Shown here: in pieces, positions 13,701-26,026 of the stretch
How the letters are laid out: each line of letters starts with the position of its first letter
Numbering within the stretch: the first letter of the stretch is position 1
Program-made: the position numbers and the translations under genes
The notes under the pieces: generated by a model
What the model was told of the DNA's origin: nothing
Database searches by the model: none
Seen by the model: the letters and a program-made list of their open reading frames with translations, nothing else
From: Onchocerca volvulus
Lineage: Eukaryota > Nematoda > Chromadorea > Rhabditida > Onchocercidae
Reading direction: 5' to 3'
Assembly (NCBI GenBank): GCA_000499405.2
Contig: HG738138.1
Coordinates: 7,066,888-7,130,887 of the forward strand
DNA length: 64,000 nt

Positions 13701-16700
13701 CTTTAGTGCACCACCCCAAATCAAGCAAGCCAATATAGTTTTGGAATTGTCCATCGAAATATTTCACACGGAACTGTGCTAAGTTGGAAAGCAATTAAAA
13801 TATGATTCGTGATTTGTGAAAAACAAAAATTCAATCAATCAATATACGGAAGAGACACAAATGATATGTTCTGAACATTCAGAGTTAAGAAGCAAATTCG
13901 GACAAAATAAAGACATTCATTAGTGAAATACAAAATCTTATTTGATTTAATTACTTGGCACTACAGCTTGTTTTAATTTCCCACCAATTAACAGCTGCTT
14001 TCATTTTGCGGCGAAAAAGAATTAGAAGGAAGGAAAAGAGATACCTAACTTTTCTCTTTCAAAGCGATAACATTTCTGTTACCTAACTTTTGTTATTGTT
14101 TATCAGAAAGGATGGACCAAATTTCGCCATAAAACGAGATATGGGTTAATGTTAGCTTCCTACGCCTATAAAAAGCATAAAATTGAAGGTAAATGAAGTA
14201 TTAATGCTATAAATAAATAAACATATATTTATATTTCTTGAGTAAGAAAAAATGTGAAAAATTAAGGATTTCGATCCGAAAAATTCACTGTTAAAGGAAG
14301 TAGAAAAGCATCAAAATAAATAATTAGTACTGAATTCAATGATTATTAATAAGAGATTTAATTTGTTAAAATCCTAAGCAAACAAAAAGTCTAAATATTA
14401 TATATCTTTTGCAGATAGAAAAAAATTTTCATTTAGCAGGAATGCATTTAGGGAGATTGAGGAGATTGATGAATGTTTGAAGTGCAATACGATTTTCCAT
14501 CTTCCCCTTCTTCGACAAGGGCAATGTGTGTACTGCATGCAAACAGTGCAATAGTACAGATTCTTGAGTGCCATGGTACTTGTAGTCCAGTAAATCAGTC
14601 TTGTAATCATCAGCATGTTAATCAATCACAACTGCTGAGTTTACTGAACGAAGAATCAATTTATAGAAAAAGTGATTTCATGTGCACTCGAAAATTACTT
14701 CCGTAAGCGCAGCGATTTAAAAAAAAAAAAAAATCAATAGACATGCATGTTAGCAAATTGAGTCCTGCAATCGAAATCGACAAAAATCGGAGGAACAGCT
14801 TAATCAGATGAAGCACTTTTCCTCCTATACTCATTGAATTTCGTCGTTGCATGAGCTGTCGCGACATTTGCAGGCGATTTATTCTGTAAGGTGATAAAAC
14901 TGCTTTCATGAAACAATAAATTTGTTTCCGTAATTTTTTTTGCTTCATAAAATTGGAGAATTTTTTTAGTGAGCACTCAATTTTAGGTTGCAAACGGTAA
15001 AAATAACTTTTCTTACTAAAAAGTATTCATGTTAGGGAATTACTTCGTTTAGTGTCAAATAATTGGTGACATGTACAGGTGAAGGGGCATTAATCTTACC
15101 ATCTTCTAGCGATGGAATAAAGAATTTTATAAGCTGCGTGGATGGATATATGTTTCATGGATTTCTTGCAAAGCAATCTGGAAAACTGCAACGGCACTGG
15201 TTCTGCAGCAACTCTCTTGTACTGCACATCTCAGATGTCATCATCCTCTATTCATACTTCTTTCACATCTCGTCGTCTGCTATTACAATGATGGATCGAA
15301 AGGGACCAATTTCAAAATTGCTCAGTTCGAAATGAGTATTTCAATCTCGAGAAAGCATTTTCACCTCTAATTTGCTTTCGCAACAGAATTCTTTAACCCT
15401 TGTCTTCCTGTATCCCCGCTTCGTTTTATTTTATTTTTGCTTTAAATGATCCATTTGTTGCTCTCAGAAATGAATTAATGGCTTTACAATTAAATTGCCT
15501 TTCTCGCCACTTTTTAATTACACAAAAAAAATTTGTTGTGACTCGTCTTTTTTGTGTTGGCACAACAAGTTTCGTGTTCGACTGTTGCATTCCTTCTCAT
15601 CTGAAGGTCAACACCGAAAACAAATGTCACATGACCTTAGTGCTGTACTGGTGTAAAAACAAAAGTGATGATGATGCTGTTGATGAATTATTTGCGATGA
15701 TGAAACAAACGCGAAGTTCCTTTCATTCTTTCGTAATTAAAATTAAATTATAAAGTAAGTTAACGCAATGAAGTCTGACAGGGCTTGATAATTGAAGGAA
15801 AAAAAAGTGATTTCAACACTTTTTGTTGAAATTCATGCTATAATATAAATGACAAAGTTGAAAGATCAAGTGCTTATAGGAAGACTAAAGACTAGCCAAA
15901 GAAAAACTTCGTAAAAAAGAGCATATAAGTTGAGCAAAATGGAATGAGCGTCGAAAGAGGAAGCCGTCATCGGCTTCCCATTAAACTCAAAGAAAACAGT
16001 TGGGACAATGAGAGTTATTATAGAGGGGCATTCTTTTGAAATTGAATAGTTAAATTGTTTTGTTGACACAATTGCATACAGTTGCAACTTGATAAGTGGA
16101 ATTTCATTTGTTGCAATAGCGAATATTTATGAATGGTCGCAAAGCATCATGAAGATTAATTATAATGTGCGGATGCTATCCAAATTTATCGTTTTTTAAA
16201 ATCTAATACCAAAGATATAGTTATCAAAAATTCACTTTAGTTTAAGAAAGCCTCATTTTTTCTAAACGATAATTTCTGTCAACTGTCCGTCATAGCTCTT
16301 AGCATGAATACTAATTTGGAATGCTTATTTGGAAATAACATTTCCAGTTGGCTTAGAAAGTAAACAAGACGTACAAATAAAATATATGGAATGAACCAGC
16401 TTAGCAATCTTGAATTCTGAACCAACTAGTCTTGAATTCTGCTATCACTTCATTAAGTCGAGAATAGTCATAGTGTGATTGATTAATTCATCTGAAGCTA
16501 GTCTTGAACCTCAAGATTGCGATTCACCTCGCGAAATAATGTTCATTTCGACCACTTCTCATTAGTAATGAGCACAGAAATCAGTAGTTTCTGACACACC
16601 AATTTTCTTTTATTTGCTTTTCGAACATCGAAATTTCATGGGGAGAAAAGGGAAAAATTGTTTTCATGTCAATGATCCAAGCCAAAACTAACTTGTTGAT

Positions 16701-19700
16701 TCTGTTGTGCATGAAAAATATAGCCACGGTTTTAATGGAATATTGAAATTTATTTGAAACCGAAACAATTTTGAAAAAAAGTAGGGCTTGATGCAGTTCT
16801 ATCGAAATTTGAATTAATTCTATTAAAATTTTTTGGCGCATTTAGTTCTGTTTATCAAAAGCAGCGATGCCGATGTCAAAATCTGAGTCCAATCGCTTCG
16901 AATAATTAGACTGGTAATTTGATTGTTTGATTAATGTATCACTGTGTTTTATAGCTAATTTTATAGTTAAGATCCGTGGTGACAATCAAAATGTGAATGA
17001 TAGAAGCCAGAAAGTCGCACCACCTTGACATATATACACTGTGTTATATCCAGTGGAAAATGAAGTTAAATTTGTAACAACTCACTCACTGCGACAAATA
17101 TGGCAATTTAGACAAATTCCAGTTATCATTATCCATTTGTTTTTCGCATATTTGCTTACGGATTTCGATTGTTTTTTTAGTATGAATGGAGGTCGCTAAC
17201 GTTCTGCACAGTTTCTTATGAATAAATGATTTCGATCGAGTGATATTTTTCTAAACTAACTTTTAAAAAGGAATAATCATTGGAAGTTTTATTGGATGCA
17301 TGAATTTCAATCGAGAAAATCAAATTTTAAATAGTAATGTGACAGTAGCAATGCTTCAAAATAGGTTACATTGGCAAGAATTAACAAATAAGTCAGTGTG
17401 AAAAATGATTTAATGTGATTTCCGTGCAGAATATTTTAAAAAATATGTAATTTATTGTGTCTTCGTAATTTATTAAAATATGTAATTTATTATTTAGATT
17501 ATTAGACAGCCATTTTTTAACAAAACGAAAGTATCTGAGATTTATATACTTTGTTCTCTATGTTACTGCAATTTCTACGACTTCCAAATTTTTAATCACT
17601 TTAAAGATTTCGACCAAATAGTTGAACAGTCTTTGCATATATCATCTTACTTTATGATTCCCTTCTTCATTTATTACTAAAGTAAAACAGTTAAATAATT
17701 ATTCTTCAAACTTATATTATTTTATGGTGCTGATCTTTGCATCCCAAAACGTACTACAATATATATATTGGAACTCAATTTCCCATGGAATATGCGAGAT
17801 ATTAATCTAACTAATTCTGATGCACGATGTATCGCACATGCCTGCCTCCTTTACTTTCCAGATGACTTACAATATACAAAAATCCTGGTGAAAAAACAAA
17901 CACGTACTGATTGACAGAAATGCTAAATCATTCGTTGAAGATTTCAAATACTGATGACTTTAAAGAAATGCTCGATACAATTAGTACTATCATTCATAAC
18001 GAAATGATCTGTTTAATTTTATGCTCGTCATAGTTATTTTCATGTCACAAATTTATTTTGCGATAAGAACAGTCACAACCAGTGTTTTAACTCTTCCTCA
18101 TTCTGTTCTATTATTCTTTTCATCAAAATAAAATTCTATTTCCCCCATTAAATTTTGCTTTATTGTAGTAAGAAAAAAAAATTGATTAGACAGGATATAA
18201 TATCTTTCGGATAATGGGATAATGCATTAAATCAAAAAAGTCTAAATTTTCGAATCAATGAAAATTTGCGAAAAAAAGGGAAAATTGCGGAAATTATAAT
18301 TTGGGAATTTTGGAAATAGCATTTACTTGCCGTTGTCATGCTCAAGGAGATTTTAACCGATTTTTTTACGAAAGATTTGAATTCGACAATTGAAAAAATA
18401 TATAAATATAGATGCCTTACTTGTTTTTTTTTAGATTTTTTTTTTCAAAAATTGATACGTATACCCTAGATGTAAACACCTGAAACTACATTAGCGTCTA
18501 TATTACTTCTTATAGCATACAAATCAATTTAATTTCAGGTTATAGTGACATTGAAGATTTCTTAGTTTTATTAAATCGCTTTAAAATCTGTTTTGAAAAT
18601 AATTCTCCGGTTAAGAAACTCGTTGTGTTCTTCTTTTACAAAATAATGATTTAATAGCTTTTTGAGTATGTCAAGGACATATTTCAAAATAAGTGGGAAC
18701 TTAACTTTATGTGTGCTAATTTGTTCAAAAAAAGAAAAAATAATTTGAAAGTGTGGATCAATTCACTTTTAATACCAATTTCAGCTATAATCTATTCATT
18801 CACAATGACCAGACGAAAAAAGTGATTTTTACTAGACATTAGAAGATGGCATGAGAATCTCATAAAATAAATCCGACTTTCTTGTTCATAGTTGGGCAGG
18901 ACATGCAATGTATCCAGCGACAGATCATGGTTTATTTCAACATCGGTGAGGCACTATCAATTCAGCAATTACAGTGAGTGTATATTCGGGTAGCTTGGAC
19001 ATGTTTTAGTAAGAATGAATAATAGACTCAAATATGGATTCACAATCAAATTTGGGTTGACAGGACTGGAAGCTACCGATGACCTAGCGAATAACTCCAA
19101 AAATAAATAAATGATATATTATAAAATGTAGCTTTTTGTTGCTTAACCGGAAAGCAGCGAAAGGATCACCGCACGAACTCTCTAACTCCCTGGTATAATC
19201 AACTTAATGAATGCAAAATGCGTGATTCTGATGGCTTTCAATTAAACTAAAAAGCAAGAACAGAAATATATGATGCTGATTTTATTTTCGTTGGAAAAAT
19301 ATTATCAGGTAAGACATCAAATGTTGTTCGCTACATTTCTACCGGTACAAAATTTCGGCCTATTTTGTTACATCATTCCAGCACGTTCGAAAACAAAAGT
19401 AACGCATGTGAACAAACACTACGCGTAATACTGAACCTCGCATAAAGAATAAATTTATTTACAGAGCAGTAAATTTATTTATTAACAAAAGAAAAGAGCC
19501 ATACAAAGTCAACCGGAATAAAGCAGACGAAACTTACAAAAAGGTAAACTAATTACAACGAAGATGTAGCACTGCATATGCATTTCTCAGAGTGGAGAAT
19601 CTTGGATTTTTTTTTTTCAGGATCTTAATGCTCGATCTGAAAACATTGTCCTCGTTTTCTAACTGGATGAAAGATACAGATAAAGCCATACGTTAAAGAC

Positions 19701-20420
19701 TTTAATTTAACTTGAACGTATTTCATTGTTTAGTGGTGATTTTTCACATTTATCATTCTGAAAAAAAGAAAACTCAAAGGTACAAAAAAGAGAAAGAACT
19801 CAATAGTGAAATATGGAACTAGAACAGAGCTTTTGACCTTATTAAAAATTATTACGTTAAATGACAATCGATACTGTTAATGAAAAATTATTATAACTGA
19901 CAACATGTATTACTTCTATAATCCAACAGATGTGCCAAAAAGAGATTCTGTAAATTCATCGTCGAATCTTACGGTTAAAGAATAGCTGATGAATGATTTT
20001 TTCTTTTTTATGAAACTTTCTGAATAAAAATTTGAGGAAAAAAATTTCTGAGCATAGGATAAAGGAGGTACATCCTATGATGCAAAAACATTAAAACAAA
20101 ACAAAATGAACAATTTGAAATCCGAAGATATATTCACATTAGTTATAAGATACAAAGAAAAGGAAGAAATATTTCACGGAACGGTTCTTGAAGTATAAAA
20201 TTTAGAAAACAACCTTTAAAAGAATTTTACATCAGATTAGAGCTGCTGCATCATATTATCCATTCTTTTCGTTCGATAACAAATGCACCAAGTAATCCAA
20301 AATTTCGCATTAGCAAATAAATAAACGCGATTTCTCTTCATATCGATTCATCGATAAATGAACAGATAAAAGCAATAGCTTACCGGCGGGATATCACATT
20401 ATACTGATAGTGGATAAGTT
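10742..20420. other. Long region without a convincing gene
   Basis: About 9.7 kb of AT-rich sequence. It contains a (GAT)7 microsatellite, a cysteine-rich candidate exon at 14473-14705, and an unrecognised 117-codon frame at 15400-15753 that opens on TTG, not ATG. Imperfect AT repeats such as the doubled block near 17432-17495 are also present. No chain of recognisable exons was seen on either strand. It may hold regulatory DNA for the transporter, whose 5' end faces this region. Confidence 0.5.
13570..13590. repeat. (GAT)7 microsatellite
   Basis: Seven uninterrupted GAT units, flanked by imperfect gatgt units on both sides. No coding context was identified. Confidence 0.9.
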
Positions 20421-23400
20421 TTACAATTGAGATGAAGGAAAATTGTTTAAAGTTGGATTATGAAGAACTTCATCAAGCAGTTGAAGAGCCCTGTTTATCT
20501 GGACTTCAATCCAACACGGTGTTTCTTTAATTGATTTACGATCATAATCTGGCCCCCATCCTTTAACAAAAGATACTGCTAGCGAACACAAGTTCCGCAA
20601 TTCGTCGACACCAACATTTGCAGCCTAGAAAAAAATTAATATTGATTTAAAATGACATTGAAACAGTAAAGCTTGAAAACCAGTGCGGTGCAACTGTGAG
20701 ATGCATCAATGCTTCTAAAAAAATTGATAAAGAAATCGAGTCCTTTCTTTCAAATAACCTATGATAATGAAATAGGTATTAATAATAAAGAACAAAATAA
20801 TCAAATATGAATATTCAACATCCTGATGACATAATGAAATATCAAATATATGCCGAAAAATTCATTCCCTATCTCGAGTTTTGAAATTGTAATCTTCGTT
20901 ACATGTTAGAGTAGGAAACTGCTGAACCCTAAGTAAATCAAGAAGTGTTAAATTCCAGAAATTATAATGGGATTGCTGCTGAAATCTGCATGAAATATTA
21001 AAAAAAAAAGAAAAAAGTGGGTCGAAGAATGAAACGATAAAGACTAACCTGATTTAAACGACCAGCAAATTCCGCTGACTTTCTGTCCATCCCAAATAAT
21101 GGATTTCTTGTATTGTCGGATGAGTTATTCAGTATTTCTGCGGCTATCAGCTGGTACATATTCTGCTGTCGTAGCTGATGGTAACACTGACGCAAGTCGA
21201 AAACCTAAAACGAAAAGCATGAAATATATAGTTCCGTATAGCCATCAATGAATAGAAAGTTCCAAAGCATACATTTTATCGAAGAGAATAACAAACAATA
21301 CTTTGCTCAAGAAGTGATTCAGAATAAGTCTTTGAAATTAATTTGGAACACAAACTTTTAGTGTTGCTTGGGAATAAATCTTGTGCACAGCATCGCCTGG
21401 AACTCGCCCTGCTTCGCGATCCAGATACGAACTTTGAACAAAAACTGGCCGATCCGACAAGCATGTCAACCAAACATCACCCTCTCCTTTCACGTCCAAT
21501 CGAATCCCACGACCAATATGCTTCCTGTTGATAACCATACAACATTAGGACACAACAATTCTTGTCAATAACAATATAAATAACAACAAACTTCATTTCG
21601 ATATTTGCAACGCAACTTGGCAAAAAATACATTTTATGAAAACTCAAGAAATTTCGAAACACGGTTCATATGGCAAAAATAGATGACAAACCAACTAACC
21701 TGCATCGCTCACTCTCATCAGTACGCTGAACGTTGGAAAGAGATCCTAAACAAAAACGACCAGGAGCAGATGGATCAACTCCTCCATCAATGTAGACCGC
21801 AGGTGCACTTACAGCAAATGTTTCACCAACTTTTGTGTTGAACTCATAATAAGAAATGACACACCAATTTGCCGGATCTTGAACAGAGATAAATTAATAG
21901 CAAATGAAAAATGACTACAAAAATCTTCCATCAATGACAAGTTAATGTAACAGATACTTCTAAATTTGATCTGCACAGGAATACTTCTATTCGTACTATT
22001 CGTTCAAAAGAAATAGTTTTATTCGTTTTTTTTTTTTTAAACACAAAATGAAATTGCCGGCAAAAAAACATATGAAACATGTCAAAATGCGAAATAATAA
22101 ACCTCATTCTTAATTATTTATTCGACAATAAATGGTACACGCAATAAACTAATAGGAGCTAAATATAAGAAATAATTTTATAATATCACTCACGCGAATT
22201 ACTAAATGCTGATGAGGAAGATACTTGTAACGATGGATTCAATGCCACATTAACAGACTGAGTTGGAAAGCTACTTGACGGTTGTATGGAGCTAGATTGA
22301 AATGGAATTGGATTTATCACTGCTGCTACAAAAAAAGAAATGTATAAAATCTCTAACTTATGAACAAAGAGGGTCGAAGATAAAACAACAAACAGTGTTG
22401 CAGATAAATTCTTATAAAATTGAAGCAGACTTACGAATTTGTGATGGGATTGTGACTGCTGTAGCAACTGCTTTTTGCTCGCTGTTATTCCAAGCAGATT
22501 GATTTGGTGGCATACAGACAGTGGAGCTGCTAAATGGATGCTGCTCACCACCAGACAGTATTCTCGTCTCTACAATGATTTAAAGTGTCGACAAATTTCA
22601 GTGCAAAAACAATTAACACTTTTCAATACAATGAAAAAGAAAAATATTTTTGCGATGACACCTGTTTTGATAACATTAGGGGTACGCAACGTTGATGCAT
22701 ATGCAAGCGTCTTTGTGGACCAACCATCATTCTCATTAAGCACTGGATTCCTGTAACTTCATGTCCGGTTGAATGAATTCTGATTGAACGGTTGAGTGTC
22801 CAGTCAAAATAATAAAAACAGTGCGTTAACTTATATCAACTATACTGAATTATGAAAACTTGATAAAGCTTCGAATAAGTGTAATTACAAAATTCTGCCA
22901 CATGTAGCATTGCCTGAAAATTGCGCTCTTTGGCGATTAAAATACAGACTCATGATTATTAAGTCAAATATATCAAACAAACGTATTATCTCATTTTTAA
23001 ATCAGTAACATTAACAAAAAAATTTGTTCACATATTATTAGAAACTTTCAAACATTACTTTGACAAATCATCATTAGTTCCTGTACTTCCTGGAGACAAT
23101 GTATTTGAATCGTCTTGTGATGAGGAGCGGTGTTCAATTTTTAAATTAGACAAATCAATAGTGCCGATACCTGGCGGAACAACACGCTCGTAATGATATG
23201 GATTAACGCAAACCTTCAAACAGCTTCATGATGAAAGAAATCAAAACTCATTTATAGATGTTTCCAGCTATATAAAATGCACAAAACCTTACAAGGTCAC
23301 ATTTCAGGTCAAACGCACACTGACAAATTGGCAAATGTTTCAGCTCATTCTTATGCAAATCAGGCCATCTCCAAATACGTGCGTAAACGACGTGCGGAAA

Positions 23401-24506
23401 GCCTTTTCTTCCAGCCACCTGCAAAAAATTAGTAAGTTTGAACTGCTTATATTTCTTACTTTGCTGATTAAATAAATTTTGATCTTCAGTTATATAATTA
23501 AAATGAAAGAAAGACAAAAGTGAATGATTATGATATAACAGTTTTTAATAATTATCTGTCAGATTCTAACAATTAAAATATTAAAAAGGGGAAAAATCAC
23601 TGTTAAGGAGGGTCAAAGAAAATATGCAATTCATTAAAATCAAAAGAGACATCTACCGCATATCATATTATTATGTAAAATCGAACCAAATAAAATGAAC
23701 GAATTGAAAATATTCATATTTATTACCTGCAGTCGTCCATCCAAAGTACGCTGAATGGTGATACATTTCGGAGAAATCTTCCCATGTGATGCTACAGTGG
23801 TGATTAGTGCATCCAATTCATCACGTTTATCTTTCAGTTTTTTAATCAGACTTTCAATAGCTTTGCGACTAAACTCTTCATCCCGGCCCTAAAAAAGTAT
23901 GAACACATATCTGATACTGGTTGTTAAATGCTTCATAAAGAACTTCATGAATTCTTCGCTCAGTCAGTTTTATACACAGCTTAACTAATCGGGCGAATTT
24001 GATTTTCCAGAATTAAATTTTTTAAAATTAAAAAAATTGTACTCAACAATTTGAAATTGGACAAAAGATATCATTTCTTCTTGAAATATGAAGAAGATAT
24101 TCAGTTATGTAAAGACAACTTTGCCAAAGCCATTAAGACGATAAGAAAAGGAAATATACTTTCCAGACGGTGAAAGTTTGAAAGCCTACCAAGCCTATCA
24201 AATCTACAGTAATATAATTACCGTATGATACATCATCAGATACTGTGTGATTGTAGCACATGCATCAGAACTTGTCGGACGTTGTGTGGACTGCATAACT
24301 TGCTGCAATTGAGATCTGACTTGGTTGCTTGGACTAGGCAATTGTGACAATTGAGTACCATTACTTGACAACTGCGATCGCGTTTGACCACCTGGGCTAC
24401 AACGAAACTGCGATAGAACCAACACACCCCCATCAGTCCCTGTAACCGCATTTGCACACTTTGTTGCCAATCCCACAGGTGATACCGGATTGAAGTTCGA
24501 TGACAT
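20421..24506 (-). CDS. sma-4: Common-mediator SMAD (SMAD4 / SMA-4 class)
   Basis: Transcription factor that partners receptor-activated SMADs in TGF-beta/BMP signalling, shuttling between cytoplasm and nucleus. Model of 596 aa in 11 exons: 24506-24222, 23888-23727, 23418-23293, 23213-23059, 22750-22662, 22569-22435, 22325-22194, 21877-21700, 21524-21356, 21204-21049, 20624-20421, all phases consistent. The MH1 domain (about 75-215) has the zinc ligands Cys137, Cys181, Cys193 and His198 at exactly the SMAD4 spacing, and the DNA-contacting hairpin [11 protein letters not shown] Ser/Thr/Pro/Gln-rich linker (about 215-360) follows. The MH2 domain (about 362-585) carries the L3 loop [18 protein letters not shown]. 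It ends SSQL, without the SSxS tail that receptors phosphorylate, as expected of a co-SMAD. High MH1 and MH2 conservation favours SMA-4 over the more divergent DAF-3. The N-terminus is the least certain part. Confidence 0.93.
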
Positions 24507-24519
24507 CACATCTGAAAAA
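24504..24519 (-). promoter_or_regulatory. Acceptor plus start-stop uORF at the co-SMAD start
   Basis: On the minus strand a consensus acceptor TTTTTCAG (24519-24512) is followed directly by ATGTGATG. If this is the 5' trans-splice site, the mRNA would begin SL1-ATG-TGA-TG, so a one-codon uORF (ATG TGA) overlaps the main start codon at 24506-24504. If an upstream coding exon exists instead, the sequence would read through in frame as Val-Met-Ser-Ser. Both readings are possible from sequence. Confidence 0.4.
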
Positions 24520-26026
24520 CAAAATCATTATGAAAGTAATAACTTATAACAGTAGATACGCTGTTATTAAGCGATGATAATTTCAATCCCTGCAAACCAT
24601 AAAAAACTGACAATAGAAGATTAGTGACAATACTGATCACAATTACGTTTGGTCCATTATATCATTCTACAGACTAATAAAACTTAAACTTCCTATATTC
24701 TGAATTTATTTCTTATTTCTTTTGAAATAATACAAAGCCAATAATACATTACCAGTCAGCACTTACTGTAAATATGAAAAACGCGCACCTACATTTTGAC
24801 AAATAGTTCAACAGGAGATCGACTGTCCAGAACGGAGATTTACTGGAGCGATAAACTGTCTTAACACAGAGTATACATCGCCTTATGATTACAATAACTT
24901 AACGGCACTACGAGAATACCATAACATAAAACCGAGAGCTATCTCAATCGTCGTTACTGACAGCATGTTAAAACGAGATGACGGAAATCTCGATAACTCA
25001 TAAAGACCGCGAGAAAATACAACTTTCTTTGCGTCTTTCCTTCTCAATGGGTCACTTTCTTTGCCCATTTTTACCATATATCACTCAATTAGTAATTTCC
25101 AATAAGCGTTAATACAATTGCAATAAAGCAGGCCACGAAAAGAGTGAAAATGTTAAAATGTAAAAAAGTAAAAAGTAAAAATGTAAAAGAGTAAAAAATA
25201 AAGACCAACAAGATCCAAGAATCTTTAATGATGCTGCACGGCTAAAATCAGGAAATCTTGCTATTCGCTTAGCAAATTGACTTAGTATCCAATTTCTAAA
25301 TTCCCAATTCCAATCACTGTTACACATAACTAAGTACCTGCGGAAATCCACAATGTACCATCCACCCTACCCGCTCGCCACTGACCAAAGGTGCACACCG
25401 TCTAAAAAAAAAATACTCCATAAACAACGGCCAGCCGTGATATGCCGGGAACCTCTTCGTGTGAATTTATGGAACTTTTCTAAGGGATTTCTTATTTTGA
25501 TTTATTACCTTCGTCTATGAGACCGATTTGATATAGATTGGTATTGTCGCAGTTGGATTTGTTGAAATAAATAAGTTTTAGACTGAATTCGTCATGAACA
25601 GCATTGTTTGTTGCAAGGAAAAAGATGAAATTATTTTTGTCGCAGCTTTTCGAGTACTTATTCGAAGTGAAATCGGAAGTCAGTATTAGGGTCAGGATTG
25701 ATTTTCTGCTCGACAAAATTAAATAATCAAAGTAAGGTATGGGAATGAACATACTGAGATTATAAATTCTTTAGAAATATCACTTGTCTTTTCTTTTTCC
25801 AAACTATATGAAAATTAATTTCGATCTGTCGTCCATATGAGTGAAAATGAGTGCAGACTGTGTTTGGAAAGCTGTTAAATTTTGAAAAACTTATTCATCA
25901 TCATTCCGAAATTTCTTTCGACACCTTTATTTTCATGGATTTTGTGAATTTGCGATGTGTTTGAAATATGAAATATTACGACAAACAGATTTATTACAAT
26001 AATGATATTGACATTTAAGCAGTTTT
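24520..26026. other. Intergenic between co-SMAD and collagen genes
   Basis: No exon chain was recognised. It includes a low-complexity stretch at about 25140-25202 built from repeats of aaaatgtaaaa/agtaaaa, which creates a hydrophobic but unconvincing minus-strand frame. Single-frame open stretches at 24889-25077 and 25492-25752 (minus) have no family resemblance. The collagen polyadenylation signal lies at the right end. Confidence 0.5.
25990..25995 (-). terminator. Polyadenylation signal of the collagen gene
   Basis: Exact AATAAA on the minus strand, 32 nt downstream of the collagen stop codon at 26027-26029. Confidence 0.7.

Noticed and set aside
15063..15753. Two long plus-strand frames (90 and 117 codons) as a gene
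   Set aside because: No recognisable domain and no consistent exon chain. The CCIPSH motif recalled TGF-beta or cystine-knot ligands, but the surrounding residues and cysteine spacing do not fit.
24889..25351. Minus-strand frames as upstream exons of the co-SMAD
   Set aside because: One is a low-complexity product of the aaaatgtaaaa repeats; neither gives a phase-consistent join to the exon ending at 24511 that I could support.
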